Assembly (NCBI RefSeq): GCF_932526225.1
Contig: NC_064037.1
Coordinates: 4,670,703-4,734,702, forward strand
Direction of reading: 5' to 3'
DNA from: Nematostella vectensis
Lineage: Eukaryota; Cnidaria; Anthozoa; Actiniaria; Edwardsiidae
Length of the DNA: 64,000 nt
This document shows positions 22,514-34,714 of the stretch, one piece after another. Position 1 is the first letter of the stretch, and each line of letters starts with the position of its first letter. Below the pieces are notes generated by a model that was given only the letters and a program-made list of their open reading frames with translations, was not told the origin of the DNA and ran no database searches. A program made the position numbers and the translations under genes.

Positions 22514-23635
22514 TTACATCCCAATACCAAGTTTCTTCTTTTGCTCTTCATATTCCTTCGCGTTTCGCTTCATAATTTCCTTACAAGGACCCATGATGCG
22601 CTCAAACGCTTCCTTTTCTAGGCTAGCGAATTTACACCCCCCAACAGCATAGACCGAAGCAGATCGGGGTTGATTCATGACTAGAGCGAGCTCGCCAAAG
22701 TAATTTTTATCGAACTCCACAGTCTTCTCAACCTCGCCATCTTTCACTGTCACGCGTACTTTCCCTTTCTCGATAAAATACATACAGTCTGCAATCTCAT
22801 TCCCTTCCCTGATCACTGCTTCGCCGTCTTTAAACTCTTTAGGGTACAGTGCGTCGCTTAGTTTATCTAATTCTTCTGGTTCGAGCTCTTTGAGAATGCT
22901 TACGCTCTTCAACAATTCGATGTTACGCTCGCGTCTCCTCTGCGCGCCACCAACAACAACCTGCACAAACGTGGAACGGTCGAGGGCCCATAGCGTGCCT
23001 TCGGTTTTGGCGACTATTGTAGCATTTCGGTCGCAGTTGTACATTAAAGCTAGCTCCCCAAACATACCGGTACCATTAAACGTGTGGACCTTGATAGATG
23101 CTCCTGTACTTTTGTCCAAGGCGAATACATCATATTCCCCTGTGTTTATGACATAGAAGTTATCGCCTTTGTCGCCTACTTTTATAATTATCTCTTCGGG
23201 AGAAACCTTCTTTTCGAACATCGAGTCCAAAATCACATCTAGATCTTCTCTGTCAAGTTTTTCGAGAAACCAAAGCTCAAGCAATTTTTTCTTGAGGTGG
23301 TTGCGTTGTTCCTCAGATTTTGGGTAGAACTTCGCCTTAAAGTCAGCGTTTTCATTCGGGTTGTATGGCTCGGCTGAAACGGCCGCACGGCGAGATCTGC
23401 CCTTTATGATCGGTTGTTCGGCAGGGGCCAGGTCTTCTTTATCTTCGCTCTCTTTCTTTGACTGTGCTGCTTGCTTGCTAGCGGCTTTCTTTTCCTTGAA
23501 TCGCTTCAACATATTGAAATAATCGGCTGCAAATTCGACAATATCTTCTGGGTTCTCCTGTATGCATTTAACCACAAACTCCTCCAATAAGCTCGATAAT
23601 CCTGGGGGGATACTAAACTGTGGAGTTGTAGCCAT
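22514..23635 (-). CDS. PRKAR2-like: cAMP-dependent protein kinase type II-like regulatory subunit
   Basis: Binds and inhibits the PKA catalytic subunit and releases it on binding cAMP. The frame of 373 codons is complete and intronless. Residues about 8-45 (IPPGLSSLLEEF through DIVEFAADYFNML) form the RII-type dimerisation/docking domain that anchors to AKAPs. The inhibitor segment GRSRRAAVSAEPYNP (79-93) aligns with the RII site RRxSV but has Ala85 in place of the phosphorylatable serine. Two cyclic-nucleotide-binding domains follow: cassette A FGELALMYNCDRNATI (192-207; Glu194, Arg203) and cassette B FGELALVMNQPRSASV (313-328; Glu315, Arg324). Vertebrate RII genes have many introns and encode about 400 aa, so a retrocopy origin is possible, yet the frame is fully intact. 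Confidence 0.95.
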   Translation of the reverse strand: MATTPQFSIPPGLSSLLEEFVVKCIQENPEDIVEFAADYFNMLKRFKEKKAASKQAAQSKKESEDKEDLAPAEQPIIKGRSRRAAVSAEPYNPNENADFKAKFYPKSEEQRNHLKKKLLELWFLEKLDREDLDVILDSMFEKKVSPEEIIIKVGDKGDNFYVINTGEYDVFALDKSTGASIKVHTFNGTGMFGELALMYNCDRNATIVAKTEGTLWALDRSTFVQVVVGGAQRRRERNIELLKSVSILKELEPEELDKLSDALYPKEFKDGEAVIREGNEIADCMYFIEKGKVRVTVKDGEVEKTVEFDKNYFGELALVMNQPRSASVYAVGGCKFASLEKEAFERIMGPCKEIMKRNAKEYEEQKKKLGIGM

Positions 23636-23991
23636 TCTCAGAAGCTCCCTTTCCGCTTAGTACTATCGGGCCAAACGAGGCAGTGTTACAATTCATTTTA
23701 GAACACTTGAAACTAAGCAACGGTTCGTTCAAAACACTAAATGTGCGATCGCAGCCGATCGTGTGGGCTTTGGCAGATGGTATTGCTCTCGTTTATATAC
23801 AACGCTGAAGCTGTGGCGAGTGAATTTCACGGGCGAAGGCGCGGATTTTGATAGTGTTCTCAGCGGTTTTAGCGAAGCCAGCGAAACAAACAGGGAACTC
23901 GATACGGCTTCGATGCAGTCGTCGCTTGATCACTCCTCCTTGCTGCTTCAAAAGAAGTGAAATTTCCCCATAGCAACCTAGTTAATAGGGC

Positions 23992-23999
23992 TGACGTCA
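23992..23999. promoter_or_regulatory. Consensus CRE (TGACGTCA)
   Basis: A full palindromic cAMP-response element about 360 bp upstream of the PKA regulatory-subunit start codon. It suggests CREB/ATF feedback, but the 8-mer recurs elsewhere in the window (for example near 45108, 48731, 48793 and 58738). Confidence 0.35.
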
Positions 24000-25780
24000 T
24001 AGGTTTACCATAATATATTGGAAGTTCTCCAGCCCCTTGCATCAATTGATTTTCTTGAAATCACTAATTCTATTGAACAGCAAAATTACAACTTTTTCCG
24101 AATACGTAGCGAGAGAGCACATTAGCAAGCGCTTGTCTTTCTGTAGCGATCTTATTTCACCATATTGACGAGAGGCAAGGGCCAGTTGTTCAAGGCATGT
24201 TAATTTTCGGTATTAATTTCGTATTCCTCTGTCAAGACAGACATTAGCCAGGGCGTTTTCCAATGATGAGAAATTACTGGAATCTTAAGGATGTTCAATG
24301 AAAACAAAAACCGATCGCAGTCGAATGACATAATGGCTGCTAAGACTGAGACAACCAGATTAAACCGATCAGAAGTGCAGTTTATAACAGATTTCCTCTA
24401 CGTTTCGGCGCGATACAAAGTGAATTCAATTATGTCGGGAGGAAACATTTGACTTATGAACAGTCGAAAGTCTTTAAATGCAGCATAGACAAATAAAATC
24501 ATAATGAGCATAGGTTGGTTCAAACTACCGTCTGTGGTCATAGTTAAACCAATAATTTCAGTTTAAAAATATATTTTTTAACAAACCATCTAAAAGCCAA
24601 CTTAAATTTCTAAGTTTAAGCTTTGCTGCTGAGAGCATGCCAACATGATAATTTTGTTTTTTAGAATATAGCATCATAGACGGTTGTTCTTCAGAAATAA
24701 AAAGCGAAATGCGTTTTTCTGTCAACAAATGGAAATTGCCGATAATTGGATAAATATTTCATCCTGGATGAATCTATTTACAATGCAGTTGCGTTCAGCT
24801 TTGTTTCCAGGATAACTAATCCTCGAAACTGTGTGGGGAAAATTAAAGCAGATAAGCCAACTCAGCGGTAGATCGAAATCCATTTTCTTTTTCTCAAAAT
24901 GGACAGAGAGAAACTCTGTACTACAAGACCTGTGATGATATTAATAAAATCATTAAGGATAGGCAACCTCACTAGAGAGAAAAAGTGAAAAATTGTCCCC
25001 CAAGCGCGACGTGGATCGTGCAAGATGTGCGACACACAGTCGCCATTAGGTCGCTCTTGTTCTTACCGGGAACAAACTAGTCGAGACTATGAGATTCGAT
25101 CAAATGCAAACTAGAGCTCGCAGCTGCTGATGGTAAACTGTTTGGGAGTCTACCAATAGTTTTGTTTCAAGTGCTTATCATATTTTGCTATCTTTTGTTA
25201 AATAGGAAGTATGCAGCTTTAACTCTCGTTTTGTGTTCATATCTTACATGGCCCTCGTAGTGCTTCTCTTTTTAAGTTATGTATGCTGCCGACTACGGCA
25301 GGTGGATGCGTCGGCCGATAGCTTGCAAAATATTCAGTATCAACGGCTAACCTATTCACATATCACTTCAGTTCAAGTATTCTCTTGGAATTTCTCTTTA
25401 AAGTAAACGTGTTTTATTTCCAAAGGAGCAATATAGTTTATTGTAATTTCATATGTCGTTCGATTGGCTGCGATGGGATCTCTTTTAAAAACGCCACACC
25501 ATACACGCCTGTTACTGACTGTCGTTTACGTAATTAATGTCGCCATCATGTTTATTCAAGAAGCTCTAACGCCCGTTATCAAGAGTGAAAAAAAAATTTT
25601 TAATCGAAAACACAATGAAACAGGTTAGTCAGATATATAAAAAAAGATTGATAAAAAAAGAAAAAAAGGCTAAAAAATGTGATAATGAGTTGAATATTTA
25701 TAAAGTGAGATAAGAAAAAAAGACCCCCTGCTATGTTGATTGACGGCAAAATGACAGCCCGATAAACTACTGTAAGTGCT
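24000..25780. other. Intergenic, no gene seen
   Basis: AT-rich sequence beyond the promoter side of the PKA subunit gene. I see no coding exon or repeat of note. Confidence 0.4.
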
Positions 25781-25869
25781 ACGTTATGAGAAACAATCGC
25801 AAAAACCTCGATGTCTTGACTACAGCATGCGGTAGATTATGTCGAGTAAAACAAGTTAAAAGCAGTCAC

Positions 25870-26940
25870 GTACACGATAATGCGCTCACACGAGAGAGAT
25901 TATGCAGAGGTTTATTTCGGCACATTATTTACTCTACTTGCTTACACCCAAGAGAGATTATGCAGGGTTTGTACCGCACAAAACTTGCGCACACCCGAGA
26001 GAGATTATGCAGGGGTTTATTACCGCACATTATACACACTTGCGCACACCCGAGAGAGATTATGCAGGGGTTTCTTACCGCACATTATACACTCTTGCGC
26101 ACACCCGAGAGAGATTATGCAGGGGTTTCTTACCGCACATCATACACACTTGCGCACACCCGAAAGAGATTATGCAGGGGTTTCTTACCGCACATTATAC
26201 ACACTTGCGCACACCCGAGAGAGATTATGCAGGGGTTTCTTACCGCACATTATACACACTTGCGCACACTCAAGAGAGATTATGCAGGGGTTTATTACCA
26301 CACATTATACACACTTGCGCACACCCGAGAGAGATTATGCAGGGTTTATTACCGCAGATTATACACACTTGCGCACACCCGATAGAGATTATGCAGGGTT
26401 AATTACCGCAGATTATGTACATTTGCGCACACCCGAGAGAGATTATGCAGGGGTTTATACAGCACATTATTCACACTTGCGCACACCCGAGAGAGATTAT
26501 GCAGGGGTTTATTACCGCACATTATTTACACTTGCGCACACCCGAGAGAGATTATGCAGGGGTTTATTACCGCACATTATACACACTTGCGCACACCCGA
26601 TAGAGATTATGCAGGGTTTATTACCGCAGATTATACACACTTGCGCACACCCAAGAGAGATTATGCAGGGGTTTATTACCGCACATTATACACACTTGCC
26701 GACACCCAAGAGAGATTATGCAGGGGTTTATTACCGCACATTATTTACACTTGCGCACACCCGAGTGAGATTATGCAGGGGTTTATTACCGAAGATTACG
26801 TATATTTGCGCACACACGAGAGAGATTATGCAGGTTTAATACCGCACATTATTTACAGTTGCGCACACACGAGAGAGATTATGCAGTGGTTTATTGCCGC
26901 AAATTTTTTACACATGCACACAAACGGGAGATATTAATAT
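25870..26940. repeat. 55-bp minisatellite
   Basis: About 19 copies of a 54-56 bp unit containing GAGAGATTATGCAGGGG, TTTATTACCGCACATTATAC and ACACTTGCGCACACCC. Edge copies are more diverged, and the sequence fades into similar CA/CG-rich remnants up to about 27770. Length changes between copies shift the frame, so the long open frames here are artefacts. Confidence 0.95.
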
Positions 26941-29366
26941 GGGGTGTGTACTTCGCACGTAAAAGATTAAACATATTATTTACACTTGCGCGCACACACT
27001 CGCACGTAATACGTTTTTTGAAGCGATGTTACATTGCGGCAATCAAGGGGGTTTGTGCTTTCTCACGGTATAGAGTATGGATAGTTTTTACACGTGCGCA
27101 CACACGGGGGAACATAATAGAGCGCACTACAATCATCCTACAAATGCTTTGTGGAGCTATTGATTGTGTAATTATCCGCGCATGTTATAGTGCCCTGCGC
27201 ACGTCTTTACGCGTGTGCGCACACTAAAAAAATAGTATAATGGATCCCACTATAGATATCTTTATAATACCTCCTTTTATAAATTGTTTAATAACTTGCA
27301 TGGCGGTTATCATAGCTCAGGAATGTGTACAATCAAAATATTATTTTGGAGCCAACTATCCTTATTTCTCGACACTATGCTACGATTACACACGCATGCT
27401 TACGTGTACTGCACAATTAATAGACAAAGCACACACAGGATAAAACGATTACAACTGAACCTATTTTCGAGTACTCCCCGCTATTGACTGTATAACCGTA
27501 CAAGATTGCTTGCACTGCAACAAAAATGAAAAAAAGATCACGAAAATTATCATGGCAGAGTCTACTCCCCCTTTTAATACTCCCTGCTACTATCAATTGT
27601 ACTATTACATGCGGTTGTTTTACTTGCAATATGTAAATCATTATTTTTACTTGCGCACACGCGGGAGTCTATATCGGGGTTTATTGACTCCCCCCCTCCC
27701 CCCCAAACCCCATAGGCTGCATGAAGACCCGCGCACGGTAGATTTCCCTTGCGCGCGCACAATATCGAAATGACATCGCTAGACTTGCGTTAGTGAATGT
27801 ATTTTTACCGTTCTACTTGACAGTATAGATTAAAACTACTCCACGTATTTATGAGTGTGCGCCATTGCAGGCGCTGAAAACGTCGGTTGGGACCGGCGAA
27901 AAGTTGAGTCTTAATATGAAGAAGACTCGGTCGTTGGGGCTTGGTACCGAGAACGCTTCTTTGAAGACATTGCCTTGGTCTTTCAATTCGACTCTAAAAA
28001 GTTATCGAAGCCCATGAGCTGCGGCCACCTTAAAAATGTCAGTACACTTGCAGCAAATAAATTTGTGGATTTAATTTTTAGACTTTTGCTGAATAAGAAC
28101 GAATGAATATGCACGCTAGTTCTACAACTACCACCTCAGTGCAAATACTAAAGCATTGTATCATTATGTCGTAAAGATTACACAACGTTATTTTTCTGTC
28201 AAATTGGCTGCTCTCCTGCAGTGCTTCGTGTGATCCGGATAAGAAAAGACGAGTCGATCAAGCACGGAAGTAACAAGGTTCAGTGTTAACGAGATAGTTA
28301 GTGCTGTGAACCACAGGCTTCCATTGTGTGAGGTTTCAAGAAAACGTTCACCGGATCAAGATAAACAAGATGTCTTCCGCTTATTGACACAAAAAAACGA
28401 TCCCCGGGAACGTTTCATCGCACGAGCCTATTCTTCACGAAACTTTTACGTCACGAAAGTCACGTCACGACACCATCAAGTCATGAAAGCATCGCATCAC
28501 GAAAATTCAGTAGTGCAGTAAAGAAACACTCTCGCATTGAGTTTGAACTACGCTTTTGATGACCAAAGAGATATTTAGTATGTCACTGATTACATTATTC
28601 AAATATTAGTCAAATATTGTTAATCAGGTATTCAGACTATTCTCGTGGGTAGTTATTCAAAGCGTTTTGGCAGGTATCTAGGTTTTGCTGGGAAAAGGAG
28701 GGAGTTGGAGCGCATTCATAGATTAGAAAAAGTATATATGATGATCAAAAACAGCTCACTTTGTGGTGGTAAAGGGAGGGGATGTGCGAGCCTTTTTCTG
28801 TTCATCCATTCTTTCTATAGTTAATTCTGTTAAATTTTTTCTCTTAACCTTTCTTTCTACCGTCGTGTTTTACAACACTAGCTAAATGTTTTACAGCAAT
28901 TTTCACAAGCCGCTTTCGATCTTTGCTACAAAATGTCCTTGTGACCGAATGCGTTAGGTTAAATAGGTTATTCGATAAAGGGAAATATCCTTTCGTGCCT
29001 TGCCCGCTCTAAATCCCAATTACCTCCTAACAACTCTACTAAGTGAATTATTCATATCAAAGCTACCCACACAATTAACGAAATATCCCAAAATAACCAA
29101 AGTACGTTTACGTAATTATCGCTTTGTGATTGGACAACGGACCCTCTCAACTTTGCCACACTTTCGGCTGAAGATGTGAGAAGAGTTCTCTCTTTGTGAA
29201 GCACACGAAACGAAATTACTAACCAATCAGGAGCGAGTTTTTTCATAGTGTTGTTTTGCTTAAAAGAAAAGCTTTCCCGCTACGGGAAGAAAATAGAGAT
29301 GGGGAAAACAAAGAGAAACTAGAAATTAACCATACCTGGATGTTTTTAGATCCAATGTAAGGAAAA
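26941..29366. other. Decayed minisatellite, then intergenic sequence
   Basis: 26941-27770 holds GCGCACACAC-type remnants of the minisatellite. Beyond that I see no gene. A 71-codon open stretch at 28306-28521 contains short repeated TCACGAAA motifs and is not convincing. Confidence 0.4.
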
Positions 29367-32300
29367 ATGGCGGATTCCGATTCCGGTACTCACATTTCAG
29401 ACACTATGGAGAGAAACGAAGAAGAAACCGAGCTGAAACTTGAAGGTAAGATGTCATTAGCAACCCAATACACATTAGGAAAAGCCAGAAACTCATAAAT
29501 TATCAACGTCCTTTCTATTCTACGCGAACCAAAATCTTATAGAACAATCATCAATGCCTAAAAAACTTGCAGATATTTATATGAAAGTGTGTTTGGTGAT
29601 AGTGCGATACAACCCGCTACAGTAAGTCGATTATGTTCAATGAAAAAACGCAGTACTTTAACCAAGATTACTAAATTAACTCCACGCATACATGGTTTTG
29701 AAAACTTCTGTAAGCTCGTGGACAACCGGGTCTACGCGTAAATAAAATAAAATAATAAACTCGAATCTAATTCAGTCTTTATCTAAATAACGAAATAACA
29801 CGCACTTTTCTGGGCCCTTTTCCTGTTTGTTTTATCCATATCTTGCCTACTGATTAATTTTTTTTTCTCAAGGATACAATAAGACTTGACTGGCGTCAAC
29901 TCGAAAAAATTGTTCTTAGAAGTAAAAAATCTCAAAAAAGATTGACCAAAACTGTAACTCCAAATATAGCTCAGTAAGTTTTATTGGATTAGCGAAAGAT
30001 ATTGCTTCAATAAGAAACACCTTGAAGTAAAGTCCGCATTAACCAAATATCAATTACTCTTAATTTAGATGGTTTTAAAGAAGTTGTAGAAAACCTTGTT
30101 TGAGAAATCATCGTCTTTGCTTAATCAATAACTACTTGACAACCAAATAAAGGTTTTGCTTCACATCCCAAAAGAATTAAAAGTTGTTTCATTTCCCGGA
30201 ATTAAATTGGTACTTTAGAGTAGCAGAAATAGGAAGGTTATATGTCGTAGGTTATATGTAGGTCTTTATTTTTGCGCTGATTAGAGAGCCGTGGAACTTA
30301 GGTAGAAACCTGATAGTCATTAGGTATGATTACTCCTCAAATCATTCCCCAAATATAAATTAAAATTGTAGGAAAATGTGATAAAAGGTATTTCTTTGAA
30401 AATGCCGGCTGTTTGAAGGGTAATGGTTGGATCACGTTTGCCTCCAGAACTTCCGTTAAACCTGTCAAAGCGAAAGCGGGTAAGCTTTTGATCATTCCCC
30501 TTTTAAAGAAATTATATATTATCTAATGTGATACAAATATTATCTTGTTTTTCGATAATTAATTTTCCACATGAGCTAGTCACGAGTCACTAGTCACAGA
30601 GATAGTGGCGGTGGGAGGGGGGAGGGGAGATAGGTAGTGCTGGTGGTGGGAGGGGGAGGGGAGATAGGTAATGGTGGTGGGAGGGGGGAGGGGAGATAGG
30701 TAGTGGTGGTGGGAGGGGGAGGAGAGATAGGTAGTGGTGGTGGGAGGGGGAGGGGAGATAGGTAGTGGTGGTGGGAGGGGGAGGGGAGATAGGTAGTGGT
30801 GGTGGGAGGGGGAGGGGAGATAGGTAGTGGTGGTGGGTGGGAGGGGGAGGGGAGATAGGTAGTGGTGGTGGGAGGGGGAGGGTGAGGGGGAGGGGAGATA
30901 GGTAGTGGTGGTGGGAGGGGGAGGGGAGATAGGTAGTGGTGGTGGGAGGGGGAGGGGAGATAGGTAGTGGTGGTGGGAGGGGGAGAGGAGGTAGGTAGTG
31001 GTGGTGGGAGGGGGAGGGGAGATAGGTAGTGGTGGTGGGAGGGGGAGGGGAGATAGGTAGTGGTGGTGGGATGGGGGGAGATAGGTAATGGTGGTGGGAG
31101 GGGGGAGGGGAGATAGGTAGTGGTGGTGGGAGGGGGGAGGGGAGATAGGTAGTGGTGGTGGGAGGGGGAGGGGAGATAGGTAGTGGTGGTGAGAAGGGGG
31201 AGGGGAGATAGGTAGTGGTGGTGGGAGGGGGAGGGGAGATAGGTAGTGGTGGGGGGATGGGAAGAGATAGGTAGTGGTGGTGGGAGGGGGAGGAGAGATA
31301 GGAAGTGGTGGTGGGAGGGGGAGGGGAGATAGGTAGTGGTGGGGGGATGGGAAGAGATAGGTAATGGTGGTGGGAGGGGGAGGGGAGATAGGTAGTGGTG
31401 GTGGGAGGGGGAGGGGAGATAGGTAGTGGTGGTGGGTGGGAGGGGAGATAGGTAGTGGTGGTGGGAGGGGGAGGGGAGATAGGTAGTGGTGGTGGGAGGG
31501 GGAGGGGAGATAGGTAGTGGTGGTGGGAGGGGGAGGGGAGATAGGTAGTGGTGGTGGGAGGGGGAGGGGAGATAGGTAGTGGTGGTGGGAGGGGGAAGGG
31601 AGATAGGTAGTGGTGGGGGGATGGGAAGAGATAGGTAATGGTGGTGGGAGGGGGAGGGGAGATAGGTAGTGGTGGTGGGAGGGGGAGGGGAGATAGGTAG
31701 TGGTGGTGGGTGGGAGGGGGAGGGGAGATAGGTAGTGGTGGTGGGAGGGGAAGGGGGAGGGGGAGGGGAGATAGGTAGTGGTGGTGGGAGGGGGAGGGGA
31801 GATAGGTAGTGGTGGTGGGAGGGGGAGGGGAGATAGGTAGTGGTGGTGGGATGGGGGGAGATAGGTAATGGTGGTGGGAGGGGGGAGGGGAGATAGGTAG
31901 TGGTGGTGGGAGGGGGGAGGGGAGATAGGTAGTGGTTGTGGGAGGGGGAGGGGAGATAGGTAGTGGTGGTGAGAAGGGGGAGGGGAGATAGGAAGTGGTG
32001 GGGGGATGGGAAGAGATAGGTAGGGGCTGCTGGAGGGGGAGGGGATATAGGTAGTGGCGGTTTGAGGGGGGAGGGGAGATGTTTTTTGGAATAACATTTT
32101 TTTGGGATATAAAATTGACGTCAAGGTGTGTCAAATCTGATGATGGTGATCTTAGTTGCAAGTCTAAACCGACCATGCCAAGTCGCCTACTCAATTTTGT
32201 ACCTTAGCTTTGGACAAGACCTTGCGTTAATTTCCAATTTGTTTAAGAGAAGATGAAACACATTTGATGTTTTAGACCATGAAAGCTTCGTGGTTGTCTT

Positions 32301-34067
32301 GATGTTTACGCAAAAGACAGGGGTGTAGATTATTTCGATTAGACATGACCAAAGAACGAATTCGTACAATTATTACCTGGATTTCGAATCATATAGAAAA
32401 TTCAATGTCTTCGGTTAAAATAGGCAAATAAGCAATTCCGTGCTAATTCTGTGCAGGGATACTTCGTAAAGGGATAACTGGTCGCTCTATATGTAGCAAA
32501 TCCATTATAAGACTTATTACTAAGATCGTCATCATACCTTAGTATAAGTTATGTCGCAAATTTAAAGAAAATATACCTGTTACCTTGGGAAATATATTTG
32601 AAAGTTCATAAAATACCGGTCTGTGCATATGTTGAATAATATTAAGTCGGCTACGCTTAAATAAAATTAAACACTAGTACAGCGAATACGGATGGTTATG
32701 ATTACCCTCCGAAAGCATCAATGAAATAGGACAATCTTTTTGACTCCTAGACGTTTTCATAACGGGTAAATTAAAAAAAAATGTTATTAAGAATTAGCAC
32801 CGAGCATCTTTAAGCATATTAGCGTAACTGCCTTTACCCCGTTATATAAGATACTTTGTTTCCGCGCAATGCATACATTCAGCCTGCACAACACACTCTC
32901 TTTTTATTATCTTTACTCGTAGACAAACTGGAGCCGATCACAGAGACAAATAGTACTAATTCTGTACTATCAGAAAACAATGAGCGACAAAACCCCAACA
33001 AGGGTCCAGGAATGATAACAAACCAAGTCAAACGAGAGATAAAGACTACGGAGCCAGCAAGCCCCCGTCTTTCCCTCGCAGAATCACAAGTAACAGAACG
33101 CAGCGAGCTAAGCCAGATACACACTCGACGTCAGATACGACAAGACGAGCGTACAATCCGCCCCGACGACCGCCCGACGGGAAATCGACTCCAGAGAGTC
33201 CAATTACGAGGGAGCCAAAGCAATGTGACAACTGCGCATGTGCACACGGCTCCACGCTTGTACCGGAAGTTAAACGGAGACGTTCATCCACCGTCGAGAC
33301 GTGTCAGAAGACAACGGAGTCTCCCCCCGGAAACAAGGCACAGCGGTATATCCTATGCGGGTCGGAGACGGGGGATGCACAAAAGTCTCGAAAGCATTCC
33401 GGCGCCATCACACAGCGGGGTCCGAAACGCATACGAATTCATGGATGCCAGCCGATTCGCAGAGATAAATCGCCGGCCACCGTCACACAAGGAACCCAAA
33501 TCCAAACAGGTCGATATTATGGACATCTCAGAAAAGCTTGATGGCGTCACAGACAATGACGTCACAGAACACACATCGTGGAGCCCCACGGGGATATACG
33601 CCGTATTTGTCATCACATTATGGACCGCTGTACTGAAGCTGATGGATAGTATTGATAAGAATGGTCCGCTGATGTGTTCGGAGGGGGAGGAGGTGCGACA
33701 GTGGATCTGCTCGGGGTGTTTATCCGGGCTGTATTTCTTGGCGGAGGTGTTCTGGAAGCGCAAAGGGGTTACCAAGGCATTGTTCGGCACCGTTCTGGTG
33801 TTTGCGTATATGATCGTTGGTCACGCAGAGCCGTTATCGTGCAGACTCGGGGCAGATAAAGTGGACGAGATTAGCAAATGGCAAGCGGCTACGAATTTTT
33901 TCTTTGGCGCGATTCTCGGCGCTTGGGTTTATCAAGACATTGCGCGGTCTGTTCGCAACAGGCGACAAGACACGGCTGCCGACAAGCGTCGACGACGAGG
34001 CAAAGACGAGGAAGATGAGTCAAGCGGAGATGACTTTGAGGCGATGCGAGTGTACCGCATTGTATGA
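29367..34067 (+). CDS. Unrecognised two-exon gene, 407-aa multi-pass membrane protein
   Basis: Exon 1 is 29367-29445 (ATG in AAAAATGG context, donor GGTAAG, phase 1). Exon 2 is 32923-34067 (acceptor ATCTTTACTCGTAG, stop TGA). The join restores GAC (Asp27) and keeps the frame, giving 407 residues. Residues 1-245 look disordered: acidic at the start (MERNEEETELKLE), then Arg/Ser/Pro-rich. Four hydrophobic segments follow at about 250-268, 288-304, 312-328 and 348-366, then a highly charged tail (DKRRRRGKDEEDESSGDD). I do not recognise the family; a four-helix membrane protein with a long cytosolic N-terminus is the best description. The intron contains a 1.5-kb G-rich minisatellite, and a 22-bp repeat array begins about 40 bp after the stop. 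Confidence 0.7.
30600..32080. repeat. 31-bp G-rich polypurine minisatellite in an intron
   Basis: About 48 copies of a unit such as AGATAGGTAGTGGTGGTGGG followed by AGGGGGAGGGG, with one-base indels. The plus strand, which is the sense strand of the host gene, carries nearly all the G, with several GGG tracts per unit. The long Pro/His/Tyr frames on the other strand are artefacts of the repeat. Confidence 0.97.
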
Positions 34068-34109
34068 GTGTCACTTCGGCATATATTTTTATAAGGATAT
34101 GCTTAGTTG

Positions 34110-34418
34110 GGTAAATCGATGGCGAATCGCCTAGTCATCGATGGGAAATCGCCTAGTCATCGATAGGGAATCGCCTAGTCATCGATGGGGAATCGCCAAG
34201 TCATCGATGGGGAATTGCCTAGTCATCGATGGGGAATCCCTTAGTCATCGATGGGGAATCGCCTAGTCATCGATGGGGAATGGCCTAGTCATCGATAGGG
34301 AATCGCCTGATCATCGATAGGGAATCGCCTAGTCATCGATGGGGGATCGCCTAGTCATCGATGGGGAATCGCCTAGTAATCGTTAGGAAATCGCCTAGTC
34401 ATCGTTAGGAAATCGCCG
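34110..34418. repeat. 22-bp tandem repeat (AATCGCCTAGTCATCGATGGGG)n
   Basis: About 14 copies, each with an ATCGAT palindrome or a one-base variant. It begins about 40 bp after the stop codon of the membrane-protein gene and so probably lies in its 3' untranslated region. Confidence 0.93.
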
Positions 34419-34559
34419 GGGGTTCCCAACCTCACCCTTCTTGACTCCAGTATTCATTCCAGTATTTCTTTAATGTAATAATTTGGAACGTGAGCTAAGG
34501 ATGCCGTTTTTCTCTTAATCGATCCTTAGTCTGTGGATTACTACTCTGCAAACACCCTA

Positions 34560-34714
34560 CGTTTTTCTACGCCCATAGAGAAACAACCTTAACCAGGAAA
34601 AGGTAAAACGGGACCAGCCACACCTTCTAAGCCGATGGTTTTTCTACGCCCATAGAGAAACAACCTTAACCAGGAAAAGGTAAAACGGGACCAGCCACAC
34701 CTTCTAAGCCGATG
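34560..34714. repeat. 77-bp perfect tandem duplication
   Basis: Two identical consecutive copies starting TTTTTCTACGCCCATAGAGA and ending CACACCTTCTAAGCCGATG. Confidence 0.9.

Noticed and set aside
23763..23960. 65-codon plus-strand frame upstream of the PKA subunit
   Set aside because: Lies in the promoter or 5' UTR of the minus-strand gene and has no recognisable domain.
25786..26937. Overlapping frames up to 319 codons in the 55-bp minisatellite
   Set aside because: The same repeat is read in all three frames; it is repeat-driven.
30580..32194. Two Pro/His/Tyr-rich frames over 500 codons on the minus strand
   Set aside because: They are the complement of the G-rich minisatellite in an intron and drift between frames with repeat indels.
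33353..33790. 145-codon frame antisense to the membrane-protein gene
   Set aside because: A shadow of the plus-strand exon, which has consistent splice phase and membrane segments.
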